Below are positions 1 through 7,978 of a stretch of 12,029 bases of DNA, in pieces (position 1 is the stretch's first letter; the number at the start of each line of letters is the position of its first letter). The stretch spans positions 1-12,029 of the forward strand of contig JAGRCC010000440.1 of the NCBI GenBank assembly GCA_020433785.1. The letters run 5' to 3'. A program made the translations under genes and the position numbers. The notes under the pieces were generated by a model. That model did no database searches and was not told the origin of the DNA. It saw nothing but the letters and a program-made list of their open reading frames with translations. Origin of the DNA: Anaerolineae bacterium (GTDB taxonomy: Bacteria > Chloroflexota > Anaerolineae > 4572-78 > J111).

Positions 1-258
1 GGATGTCAAGGGCGTAACTCCTATATTATCCGTCACTCGTATGCCATCCATGGCCTTGGAATGGCGCCGCCCCCTAGCCCAATCACGGCTACGGATTCAG
101 TCGATAGCGTAGCCGTTCCGGCCACAATTCCCTAAGACACCCGCCATCCGTCCCTGTTTAGCTTGAATTGTCACGCTACCGATTTTAGCGGGGTTGGAGT
201 AAACTTTACTATCTCAGCCGCAATTAGGCAGGGTGAAATAACGACTAAGGAGATAGTG
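1..258. other. Intergenic region with a 9-bp hairpin
   Basis: No convincing gene is seen here. The one clear structure is an inverted repeat, ACGGCTACG at 85-93 against CGTAGCCGT at 108-116, with a 14-nt loop. No T-tract follows on the plus strand, so it is not a canonical intrinsic terminator; it could end a gene lying to the left of the window or be a repeat. A TTG at 163 opens the downstream EamA frame but has no ribosome binding site, so I treat 163-258 as 5' leader. Confidence 0.5.
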
Positions 259-693
259 ATGCAATCATTCATTGGGACAAGCTGGTGGTTTTATGCACTG
301 TTGGCGGCGGTGTTCGCTGCCCTGACGACGATATTCGGCAAGATAGGGGTAGAGGAGATTAGCTCGGATCTGGCGACGGCGATCCGTACGGTAATTATTC
401 TGCTGTTGGCTTGGGGGATTGTGTTCGCCCGGCGGGAGCAAGTGCAGCTTGCCACGATTTCGCAGCGAACGCTAATATTTTTGGTGCTGTCCGGCCTGGC
501 GACCGGGGCCTCGTGGCTGTTCTACTTTCGGGCCTTGCAGTTGGGCAACGCCTCCTGGGTCGCGCCGCTCGACAAGCTGAGCCTGGTCTTTATTCTGATC
601 CTGTCTGTGCTGTTTTTGGGTGATCCGCTCACCTGGAAGGTTATCGTCGGCTCACTGCTGATTGTAGTCGGGACACTGATGTTTACGCTGTAA
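259..693 (+). CDS. Small single-domain EamA-family membrane transporter
   Basis: A 144-residue integral membrane protein made of one EamA (DMT superfamily) unit. About five hydrophobic segments are visible, roughly residues 7-28, 38-58, 67-92, 103-120 and 125-144. The stretch FYFRALQLGNASWVAPLDKL before the fourth segment is typical of EamA domains. Two-domain EamA permeases are about 290-300 aa; this is one half, as in the short members thought to work as dimers, probably exporting a metabolite or drug-like molecule. The substrate cannot be read from sequence. The ATG at 259 is chosen because AAGGAG (247-252) sits 6 nt upstream; the longer TTG start at 163 would add 32 hydrophilic residues with no ribosome binding site. 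It stands alone, convergent with the regulator pair on the minus strand. Confidence 0.88.
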   Translation: MQSFIGTSWWFYALLAAVFAALTTIFGKIGVEEISSDLATAIRTVIILLLAWGIVFARREQVQLATISQRTLIFLVLSGLATGASWLFYFRALQLGNASWVAPLDKLSLVFILILSVLFLGDPLTWKVIVGSLLIVVGTLMFTL

Positions 694-701
694 AAGTCGG
701 A

Positions 702-758
702 GAGCGACAAAGCTTGCTTTGTCAAAGCCGAGGTAAGACAAAGCAAGCTTTGTCGCTC
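702..758. repeat. Perfect 22-bp inverted repeat with self-complementary arms
   Basis: The left arm (702-723) and right arm (737-758) are exact reverse complements, separated by a 13-nt loop (724-736). Each arm also contains an internal palindrome, GACAAAGC-TT-GCTTTGTC or its complement, so the motif GACAAAGC/GCTTTGTC occurs four times in 57 bp. The element can fold as one long hairpin or as two small ones. It lies just after the EamA stop in a convergent gap, so it may act as a bidirectional terminator. No run of T follows on the plus strand. The nested symmetry also fits a REP/MITE-like dispersed intergenic repeat. Confidence 0.85.
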
Positions 759-776
759 CTAGTAGAGGGAATTACT

Positions 777-923
777 ATGATCGCAGCGACGGCGACACCA
801 TCATCACCATTCTCACTATGGTACGTACGTACGCGGCCGGTGCTGCTGGTTGTCTCGATGGTGAGAAAACGGCAGTGGTCGATGATACTACTGTTCGTTG
901 AAAGGGCGTTATTGTGCCGCTGA
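777..923 (+). CDS. Doubtful 48-aa small ORF
   Basis: An ATG at 777 follows a GAGGG (765-769) at usable spacing and opens 48 codons ending at 921-923, overlapping the 3' end of the minus-strand regulator by 15 nt. The peptide has no recognisable domain. A second frame over the same bases (737-901, no good start codon) also reads as a plausible acidic peptide ending in DDTTVR, so the stretch could be an old gene fragment rather than a working gene. It also carries the tandem tetranucleotide (GTAC)3 at 821-832. I list it only because the ribosome binding site is decent. Confidence 0.15.
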   Translation: MIAATATPSSPFSLWYVRTRPVLLVVSMVRKRQWSMILLFVERALLCR

Positions 924-3900
924 GCGCACCCTGGTTAGTTCTTCAACAACCTGTTCGAGGTTATTCGTTCTGGCTCGTGTCTGCGCCAGGTTAATTACAT
1001 TGGGCGGAAGTTCTGCTTCCAACTCGCCAGCGAGCGAAGCAATACGATCCTTGGACCATTGCCAACTTACCGGTTGATGCAGGATAAATGCCGCTGTCTC
1101 ATAAGCATCCGCTTGCTGGCCTACGGTTGCTAAAAGACGAGCCAATCCGGCCAGGGCATGCAAGGCATACGGCGGTGTCCAAGCTTCGCTGGCCGCTTTG
1201 ATCGCTTCGTGGAAATAGTGTTCCGCTCGCTCAAAATTACCCAACCCCAAATGAACTTCGCCCAGTACGGTGAGGGGTTTGGCTAATCCCTGACAATGGT
1301 CTAATTTTTTACACATGGCGAGGCTTTCCTCGGCCAACTGTTGGGCCTCGGCAAAATCGTTGGTCATAACCGCCAGATGGGCTAAGAGGGCCAGCGTATC
1401 GGCTTGCATGCCGCGTAAACCCACTTCTTGGTAATTTTTTAGACTGTTTTGGAGCAGCTGTTTGGCCGGTTGATACGCGTTCGTGGCTATTTTGAGACGG
1501 GCTAAGTTGATTTCGATAGAGGCTGTCAAGCTTTGATAGCCCACGTTGTTAGAAACGATCAACCCTTCCTTACACTTCGCTTCCGCTTGCTGGTAGTCGC
1601 CCAAAGCCCAATAGACGTATCCTAGTTCATCGAGGCAGACCCCTATCACATCTGAACGGCCCAGCTTTTGCAGGCTGGCCATACTATCTTGATATAACCG
1701 CTTAGCCTTGTCGTATTCACCCAATTGGGCCGCCACCATTCCCAGCCGGTATAGGGTTTCACCCGTACCTCTAGTATCGTTAAATTCTTGAAAGATGGGT
1801 AGGATGTGTTGATACAGATAGCGCGTTTGCTGCGGGGTAAAGCCGATGTGAGCTAGGTAGCGCAGCAGATAAGCTATCTCTCTCCGATCTCCGGTCTGGC
1901 TCAGAATGTGCAGTGCATCGCGACGTGTTTGGCAGGCATACCAATCATTGCGGGGGGATTCGCAATGAAGACGGGCATAGCGAGCCAAGAGTTTGCCGCG
2001 GAGCAGATCGTGATCGAGGGGATCGCTCGGGGTTATTTTGGCATTGTGCAGCAGAGTCACAACTTCATTGTACAACGTGTCCTTATCCGGCAGCGCTTCC
2101 GGTGAGTCGAATCCTTGCCAGCCCATCACTTCCAAGTCGGGCGGATAAAAGTCATACGCTTCTCGCAGAAAGCCGCGAATACGATAGTATTCACACAGAC
2201 CTTCCATCGCGTCATTGATGGCGCTTAAATTCTGATGTGTTATGGCCCAATGCCAGGCCTTTCTGATGTTATCGATCTCAATACTGATTTCCGTCAGAGT
2301 CCTATGCAAATCTCGTCCGTTCAGATGGGGTTCTCGCTGCTTGAGAAAGGCGGTATAGTATGCACAGTGACGGTCACGAACGGCTGTCTCCTGCTCGGTC
2401 GATGCCGCCAAGTGTTCAGCCCCAAATTGTCGCAGAAGCTCGTGGATGTGGTATCGGCCTGTATAATCAGGTTGGATGAGCGATTTGTTGACCAGCGTCA
2501 TCAGGTTTTGCAGATTTGCGCCGGTAATCTGTTCTGCCGCCTGCCGGGTAAAGCCCCCTCGAAAAACGGACAATTGTTGAAATACGTCTTTATCACGATC
2601 AGCCAATCGCTGCCATGAGGACGCAAAAACGGAGCGGATGCTTTGGTGGCGGGCCGGTATATCGCGCCAGTTAGCCGTTAGAAAGTCCAAATTCGATTTG
2701 ATTTCAGCGGCAATTTCCCGGGGTGTAAGCAGCCCCATCCAGGCTGCGGCGAGTTCGATGCCCAGCGGCAGGCCGTCAACCAGTCGGCAAATGTTGATAA
2801 CGTCATTGAGATTATCAACGGTTAGCTCAAATGTGGGTTGCGCCCGCTTGGCACAGTTAACAAATAACTGAATGGCATCATGACGGTCAACGATGGTCTG
2901 GACATCTTCGCTCATTTTTGTAGGCACGTGCAGGCTGCCAATCGGATAGACGGTCTCGCCGCGCAACCCGAGACGCTCACGTGAGGTGGCCAAGACCTTC
3001 ACATCACACGCCGATTGAAGGATGTCGGCGATAAACGATATCTCTGCTAACAAATGTTCAAGATTATCGAGGATCAGCAGTATGTGCTTGTCATGTAAAT
3101 AAGCCAGCAGTTGATCACTTTCAGAGTCATTCTCCCACCGTTCGCCTTGATCCCGGATGTGGAAGGAAAAATTGATTTCCGTGGCGATGGGGGCGGCGAT
3201 TTGGTCTGGAGCATCGACAGACGCCAGCGACACGAAATAGACGCCATCAGCAAAGGCATGACTTTGCGCTTGCGCGGCTTCGACCGCCAGCCGAGTCTTG
3301 CCGATGCCGCCGGGACCGAGGATGGTCACCAGCTGGGTTGTGGGGCTGTTCAAAAGACTACTTATTTCTCTCAGATCACGGTGCCGGCCAATGAAGGGGG
3401 TTGGCTGAAGGGGCAGTTTTACGGTCGGGCGGGGGCGCGGTTGCGTGGTTTGCGGAGGCGGGACAACTTCGCCGGTCGTCAGGCGTTGAAAGAGGGTTTG
3501 GGTTTCAGTCGAGGGTTCGACACCCAGCTCCTGTTCAAGAGCTTTGACACAGCGTTGGTAGACGGCGGCCACATTCGAGCGGTCGCCCAAACTGTTATGC
3601 GCCATCATGAGCGCTCGATAGGCCGGTTCTGGGATCTGTCCCAAAGCGATCCAGCGTTCGCCCCACTCCAATACCTCTGGCCAGCGCTGCGCTTCGACCA
3701 GCCGACTTAAGAGCACCTGCATGCGGTGTTCAAAAACCGCTTGCAGTCGCTCCTGCTCCAATATCACCCAATCTTCGTAAAAACCGGTCAAAAGCGGGCC
3801 TTGATAGACCTCAACAATCTGAATTAATTCTTCAATTGAGGTTGTATTGTCGATGTTTTTTTGCAGGCGTTCAGTATCAAGCCGGTAGTCGGCTTGCGGG

Positions 3901-4166
3901 TTAAAGCCAACGGAGACTTTATCGGCCACGAAGAAATCGTCTCCTACCGACTTACGAAGCCGCCACAGGGCTTGACGAAGATTGTTGCGTGCGTTGGTTT
4001 CATCGGAGTCGGGCCACAACAGCCCGGCCAGGTTTTCCCGGGGATACGATTTGTGAGCGTTAAGGATAAGGAAGGCTAGAAGGACTTGAGCAGGTCGGGA
4101 GGGGATTTCAATCGGCTTGCTATTCAGTTTTGCTGCAAACTTTCCCAGCAACTGAACTTCAAGCAT
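909..4166 (-). CDS. AfsR/SARP-type regulator: wHTH-BTAD, NB-ARC ATPase, TPR (intact copy)
   Basis: A 1085-residue cytoplasmic signal-transduction ATPase. In order: an OmpR-like winged helix (about 1-95), a bacterial transcriptional activation domain (about 95-230), a proline-rich linker, an NB-ARC/STAND ATPase with Walker A GPGGIGKTRL at 284-293, Walker B around HILLILDNLEHLL (361-373), the LATSRERL sensor-like motif near 392 and GLPLG near 465, then helical TPR-type repeats to the C-terminus (clearest about 800-1030). In AfsR-like proteins the winged helix and BTAD bind DNA and activate transcription, the ATPase is a nucleotide switch, and the TPRs sense a partner. The start at 4166 is chosen because the paralogue begins at the same MLEVQLLGKFAAKL and GAGGG lies 5 nt upstream; a longer in-frame start at 4208 lacks this support. 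The ATG overlaps the stop of the upstream paralogue (ATGCTTGA), suggesting translational coupling. Target genes are unknown. Confidence 0.93.
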   Translation of the reverse strand: MLEVQLLGKFAAKLNSKPIEIPSRPAQVLLAFLILNAHKSYPRENLAGLLWPDSDETNARNNLRQALWRLRKSVGDDFFVADKVSVGFNPQADYRLDTERLQKNIDNTTSIEELIQIVEVYQGPLLTGFYEDWVILEQERLQAVFEHRMQVLLSRLVEAQRWPEVLEWGERWIALGQIPEPAYRALMMAHNSLGDRSNVAAVYQRCVKALEQELGVEPSTETQTLFQRLTTGEVVPPPQTTQPRPRPTVKLPLQPTPFIGRHRDLREISSLLNSPTTQLVTILGPGGIGKTRLAVEAAQAQSHAFADGVYFVSLASVDAPDQIAAPIATEINFSFHIRDQGERWENDSESDQLLAYLHDKHILLILDNLEHLLAEISFIADILQSACDVKVLATSRERLGLRGETVYPIGSLHVPTKMSEDVQTIVDRHDAIQLFVNCAKRAQPTFELTVDNLNDVINICRLVDGLPLGIELAAAWMGLLTPREIAAEIKSNLDFLTANWRDIPARHQSIRSVFASSWQRLADRDKDVFQQLSVFRGGFTRQAAEQITGANLQNLMTLVNKSLIQPDYTGRYHIHELLRQFGAEHLAASTEQETAVRDRHCAYYTAFLKQREPHLNGRDLHRTLTEISIEIDNIRKAWHWAITHQNLSAINDAMEGLCEYYRIRGFLREAYDFYPPDLEVMGWQGFDSPEALPDKDTLYNEVVTLLHNAKITPSDPLDHDLLRGKLLARYARLHCESPRNDWYACQTRRDALHILSQTGDRREIAYLLRYLAHIGFTPQQTRYLYQHILPIFQEFNDTRGTGETLYRLGMVAAQLGEYDKAKRLYQDSMASLQKLGRSDVIGVCLDELGYVYWALGDYQQAEAKCKEGLIVSNNVGYQSLTASIEINLARLKIATNAYQPAKQLLQNSLKNYQEVGLRGMQADTLALLAHLAVMTNDFAEAQQLAEESLAMCKKLDHCQGLAKPLTVLGEVHLGLGNFERAEHYFHEAIKAASEAWTPPYALHALAGLARLLATVGQQADAYETAAFILHQPVSWQWSKDRIASLAGELEAELPPNVINLAQTRARTNNLEQVVEELTRVRSAAQ

Positions 4167-5211
4167 GGTATCCCTCTGTTGTAATGAGTTCTTCAACAAC
4201 CTGTTCAAGGTTTTTCGCGCTGGCTTGGGTCTGCGCTATATTTCTTTCATTGGGTGGAAGTTCTGCTTCCAACTCGGCAGCAAGCGGAGCAATGGTATCC
4301 TTAGACCACTTCCAGCTTATCGGGTGATGCAGGATAAATGTCGCGGTATCGTAAGCCTGTTCTTTCTCGCCCACACTGGCGAAAAGTCGAGCCAGCCCAA
4401 CTAGGGCGTGCAGGGCCAGAGCCGGCTGCCAGACCTCACAGGCAATCTGCGAGGCTTGCCGGAAATGTTGTCCGGCAATATCAAACTTACCCAAGCCAAG
4501 AGCCACTTCGCCAAGAATGGTATAAGGCGTAATCTCGCCTGTCCGGTGGTCTAGCTCTTGGCACAGGGTCAGACTCTCCTCAGCCAGTTGGGCGGCGGTG
4601 GCCAAATCTTGCTCCGCCAGGGCGACGTGCCCCATTTCTCCCAGCGTATCGGCCCAGTGGCCCCGCAGCCCGAGTTCCTCATAGATGGCCAGGCTGTTTT
4701 GCAGGTAGGTCCGGGCCTGTGACAGATTATTCTGGCTCAGGGCAATACGGGCCAAATAACGTTGAGTATAGGCAATTAAACTTGGCCAGCCGAGTTCGGT
4801 TGCGATGGTTATGCTTTCCTGGCAATACGTTTCTGCGGTTTGATAATTGCCCAAAACCCAGTGGACATAGCCCAACTCATAGAGACAAAAAAGGGTGATG
4901 TCCCGGCGATTAAATTCTTGGGCCAAAGCCAAACCGTCGAGATAATGTTGCTCGGCCTCTTGGTAATTGCCGAGTTGCGCCGTAATCCAGCCCAATCGAT
5001 AGGGCATTTCGAGTTTGCCGCGTTCATCACCGGCCTCCTCGAAGATGGCCAGTGCTTTTTGGTAAAGGGTTCGTACTTGCGATGGCGACTGCCAAACGTG
5101 GGCACCATAGCGGATAACCCAGGCTATCTCAACGCGATCGCCCAATTGATGTAACAGTTCGAGACATTCTTGACGCGTTTGGCAGGCCTTCCAGGCCGCA
5201 TGAGGAGATTC
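4159..5211 (-). pseudogene. C-terminal TPR half of the interrupted AfsR-like paralogue
   Basis: This stretch continues the 5212-7476 gene in the same frame after its TGA (5212-5214) and encodes about 350 further residues of helical TPR-like repeats. They align end to end with the C-terminal third of the intact paralogue; the shared ending is ELEAELPPN...AQT...NLEQVVEEL. There is no frameshift. With the one TGA read through, the gene would be 1105 residues, matching its neighbour's length. The first start-like codon in this half is a TTG at 5143-5145, at a place where the paralogue has an ordinary residue, and no Shine-Dalgarno is seen, so independent translation is unlikely. It ends in TGA at 4159-4161, overlapping the ATG of the next gene. 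It may be a decaying remnant, or be made only by readthrough; apart from the stop it looks well preserved. Confidence 0.75.
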
Positions 5212-7476
5212 TCAGTAAAGCCTATTGTCTCGAGCCAATATCTTGCTTAAGACGATTTGTCTATCGTCGCCATTCTCTATCTTGTCCGCTGGGGCGTCCA
5301 ACATTTGCAGCATATGCTTGAACATGGTGTCGCTGTCGGGGATATCTTCCGCTGTCCAAAACCCCTGCCAGCCAAAGGCGCGCGCCGCCGGTTGGAAAAA
5401 TCTCCACCCCTCATCAATTCGCCCCCGAACGCGAATAAATTCACATACGCTCTCCACCGCTTTTTGAAGTGCCGCGCTATTTTTATGGGTCACTGCCCAA
5501 TTCCAGGCAGTCCGCACATTATCAAGCTCGACCTCAATGTCATTCAAGGCTTGAGCTTGCTTCCGGGTGCGCAAATCGGGTTCTTTTTGATGGAGGAAGG
5601 TGGCAAAGTAAGCGCAGTGGCGATCTTTGACCGCTGTTTCGGCCAGCGGGTCCTGGGTCAGATGTTCGGCGGCAAACTGTCGCAGCAGTTCGTGCAGGTG
5701 ATATCGGCCCTGGAGATTAGGGCGCAGAAGCGATTTGTTAACCAGAACCATCAGCGTCCGCAGCGAAGCCCCGGTTATGGTTTGGGCCGCGTCGCGGGTA
5801 AAGCCTCCCCGAAAGATAGATAACTGTTGAAAGGTTGCCCGCTCAGCAGCAGTTAACCGCTGCCAGGTCGACTCGAAGATCAGGCGCACGCTGCGGTGAC
5901 GGTCGGGGATGTTGCCTAGATCGGTTTCCAGAAAATCGAGGTTTTGCCGAATTTCGGCGACGATTTCAGCCGGGGAAAGTAACTCGATCCAGGCTGCAGC
6001 CAACTCGATTCCCAGCGGCATACCGCCCACCAGACGGCAGATGTCGATAACATCACCGACATTATCCGGTTCCAGCTCAAAGTTTGGTCGAACTCGACGC
6101 GCACCCTGCCGGAATAGTTCAACCGCACCGGAGGCGATGAACCCCGGCGCATCCTCCGAGGCGAGAGCCCCATTTGTTTTCTGCGTCACTGGAGCGGAAA
6201 TCGTTAAACCGTCCAGAGGCACGAGCGTCTCGCCATGGAGGTTGAGGCGCTCGCGGGACGTTGCCAGAATTTTTACATGAGGCGCGACTTGGAGTATCTC
6301 AGCCGCCAGCTGATCCACGCTTTTATCCCATTCTGGCAGAGAAGGAAAGGCCGTAGTCAGCAAATGTTCACTGTTGTCCAAGATCAGTAGCAGGTGTTTG
6401 TCGCGAAGGTAGGCCAATATCTGCTCGACTTGGGTATCGTTTTTCCAATGTTCCTGATGGTCTTTGAAATGAAGGATAAGACCGATCTCCTCCGCAATCT
6501 CTGAGGAAATGAAGCCCGGATCATCAAGTGGGGCCAGCGGCACAAAGTAAACGCCATCGGTAAAGGCTTCGGCCTGTGCTCTGGCTGCTTCAATGGCCAG
6601 CCGGGTTTTGCCCATGCCGCCCGGCCCAAGCACGGTGATCAATTTGACGGTAGGATCGGTTAGGAGGGTGGCAAGCCGGGAGAGTTCATCTTCTCGACCC
6701 ACAAACGGCGTTGTCTGAACAGGAAGTTTTACGGGTATGGCCGGCTTGGCTAACTGCTTTTGAGGCTGGAGTTGCAGTTCACCGGAGGTAAGTTTTTGAA
6801 AGAGAACTTGGGTTTCAGCCGAGGGTTCAACGCCTAATTCTTCATCAAGCGCATCTCTACAACGTTGATAAACCGTCGCTACTCCGGTCAGGTCGCCCAA
6901 TGCTGCTTGAGCGGTCATAAGAGCACGGTAAGCCGGTTCCGGTGTCAGACCTTGGGCGATCCACTGCTCGGCCCACTCACGGGTCTCCCGCCAGCGGACA
7001 GTCTCGACCAGCCGCGTCAAAAGCAACTGCATTCGATCCTCATAGACGGCTTGCAGTCGCTCCTGCTCTAGCGTGACCCAACTATCATAAAACCCCGGCA
7101 GCAGCTTGTCTTCATAGACAGCCACCATTTGTATCAGAGTCTCAATCGAGGTGTTGTCGTCGATGTCGGCTTGGAGCTGTTTCGCATCAAGCCGGTAATC
7201 GGCTTGATGATTAAAGCCGACCGAGACTTTATCGGCCAGGAAGAATCCGTCGCCCAGCAACTTACGGAGCCGCCATAGAGCCTGACGTAAATTGTTGCGA
7301 GCATTGGTTTCGTCAGATTCCGGCCACAGCAAACCGGCCAGTTTTTCACGGCGAAATGATTTGTGAGTATTGAGGATGAGGTAGGCCAAAAGGGCCTGAG
7401 CAGGTCGTGAGGGGATGTCGAGATGCTGGTCATCCAGTTTTGCTGCAAATTTTCCCAGCAACTGAACTTCAAGCAT
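5212..7476 (-). CDS. AfsR/SARP-type regulator, N-terminal part, cut by an in-frame TGA
   Basis: A 754-residue paralogue of the 909-4166 gene. It has an OmpR-like winged helix (about 1-95), BTAD (about 95-230), linker, and NB-ARC/STAND ATPase with Walker A GPGGMGKTRL at 284-293, Walker B LLLILDNSEHLL near 362-373, LATSRERL near 404 and GGMPLGIELAA near 484. It then stops at the beginning of the TPR sensor. The first residues MLEVQLLGKFAAKL are identical to the paralogue. GAGGAG 7 nt upstream (minus strand of 7484-7489) supports the start. The product keeps DNA-binding and ATPase parts but loses the helical repeats, so if made it could be deregulated or inactive. It is first in the two-gene unit, downstream of the promoter at 7540-7568. 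The stop replaces a TGC (Cys) codon of the paralogue; the reading frame continues intact beyond it. Confidence 0.85.
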   Translation of the reverse strand: MLEVQLLGKFAAKLDDQHLDIPSRPAQALLAYLILNTHKSFRREKLAGLLWPESDETNARNNLRQALWRLRKLLGDGFFLADKVSVGFNHQADYRLDAKQLQADIDDNTSIETLIQMVAVYEDKLLPGFYDSWVTLEQERLQAVYEDRMQLLLTRLVETVRWRETREWAEQWIAQGLTPEPAYRALMTAQAALGDLTGVATVYQRCRDALDEELGVEPSAETQVLFQKLTSGELQLQPQKQLAKPAIPVKLPVQTTPFVGREDELSRLATLLTDPTVKLITVLGPGGMGKTRLAIEAARAQAEAFTDGVYFVPLAPLDDPGFISSEIAEEIGLILHFKDHQEHWKNDTQVEQILAYLRDKHLLLILDNSEHLLTTAFPSLPEWDKSVDQLAAEILQVAPHVKILATSRERLNLHGETLVPLDGLTISAPVTQKTNGALASEDAPGFIASGAVELFRQGARRVRPNFELEPDNVGDVIDICRLVGGMPLGIELAAAWIELLSPAEIVAEIRQNLDFLETDLGNIPDRHRSVRLIFESTWQRLTAAERATFQQLSIFRGGFTRDAAQTITGASLRTLMVLVNKSLLRPNLQGRYHLHELLRQFAAEHLTQDPLAETAVKDRHCAYFATFLHQKEPDLRTRKQAQALNDIEVELDNVRTAWNWAVTHKNSAALQKAVESVCEFIRVRGRIDEGWRFFQPAARAFGWQGFWTAEDIPDSDTMFKHMLQMLDAPADKIENGDDRQIVLSKILARDNRLY

Positions 7477-7539
7477 GGTATCTCTCCTCAGACTAAAACA
7501 ATCTTATTTAATTGAAAGTGAGGTAAAAGTGATTTTACG

Positions 7540-7568
7540 ATTATAGCATGGGGATGGTGCCAATGCAA
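7540..7568 (-). promoter_or_regulatory. Sigma-70-type promoter of the regulator pair
   Basis: On the minus strand, TTGCAT (7568-7563) and a perfect TATAAT (7545-7540) are separated by 17 nt, about 64 nt upstream of the regulator start codon at 7476. The -10 box and spacing are ideal; the -35 box matches only its TTG. The -35 box falls inside a 9-mer (ATGCAATAG on plus at 7563-7571) that recurs at 7614-7622, which could be an operator. Confidence 0.6.
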
Positions 7569-7658
7569 TAGGCAAAAAAGTAACGTTTTTTCAGAATAGA
7601 CAATCCATTAACGATGCAATAGACACTGCCATAACGGTGGGCTGTTAAACTGTGATCA

Positions 7659-7677
7659 AAATAAACGATAAATAAAC
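7659..7677. repeat. Direct repeat AAATAAAC x2 at 11-bp spacing
   Basis: AAATAAAC at 7659-7666 and 7670-7677 recur exactly one helical turn apart, with related TAAAC-type pieces at 7645-7650 and 7684-7690. The repeats lie between the divergent regulator pair and the 63-aa membrane protein gene. Direct repeats spaced about 11 or 22 bp are the known binding pattern of SARP winged-helix proteins, so this is a candidate operator, although low-complexity AT sequence can produce such repeats by chance. Confidence 0.4.
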
Positions 7678-7705
7678 CAACGCATAAAACTATAGGGAGG
7701 CAGAA

Positions 7706-7897
7706 ATGAATCCGATCATAAATCACGAACTGGGGAAAGCGCTGCACAAAGAGCGGGAAGCGGAATTTGCTCGGCACTGGGGCTTGCGAGCCAATGATGA
7801 TACCCCGCAAAGCTCACCCAAAAGGTATCAAGTAGTGATGGGGTTAGGAAGTATTGCTGTGACGGGACTAATAATCATCCAGATGGTGGGGTTGTAA
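7706..7897 (+). CDS. Small protein with a C-terminal membrane anchor
   Basis: A 63-residue protein of unknown function. The first two thirds are polar and charged (HELGKALHKEREAEFARHWGL), and the last 21 residues or so form one hydrophobic segment (VVMGLGSIAVTGLIIIQMVG), so a tail-anchored single-pass protein with the N-terminus in the cytoplasm is likely. GGGAGG (7695-7700) 5 nt before the ATG is a strong ribosome binding site. The 13-nt string GGAGGCAGAAATG is identical to the start region of the ParB-like gene at 9656. It is divergent from the regulator pair and could be its target. The opposite-strand frame over the same bases has no ribosome binding site and is left out. Confidence 0.7.
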   Translation: MNPIINHELGKALHKEREAEFARHWGLRANDDTPQSSPKRYQVVMGLGSIAVTGLIIIQMVGL

Positions 7898-7978
7898 GTC
7901 CATTTAAGAGAAGAATACCCCTTTGACCTAGTGAGATACCGCCCACCGGCGAGGGTGGATCTAATAAAAATTACTATC

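Noticed and set aside
163..258. N-terminal extension of the EamA protein from a TTG at 163
   Set aside because: No ribosome binding site and a polar extension unlike the family; AAGGAG before the ATG at 259 explains the start.
3111..3710. 199-codon open frame on the plus strand inside the intact regulator
   Set aside because: It lies antisense to a well-conserved ATPase domain, its product has no recognisable domain, and no ribosome binding site precedes it.
4159..5145. Independent 328-aa TPR protein starting at 5145
   Set aside because: The start is a TTG in the middle of sequence aligned to the paralogue, with no Shine-Dalgarno; it is the rest of the interrupted gene.
7541..7810. 89-codon minus-strand frame over the divergent gap
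   Set aside because: It overlaps the better supported 63-aa gene and the regulator promoter, and has no ribosome binding site.
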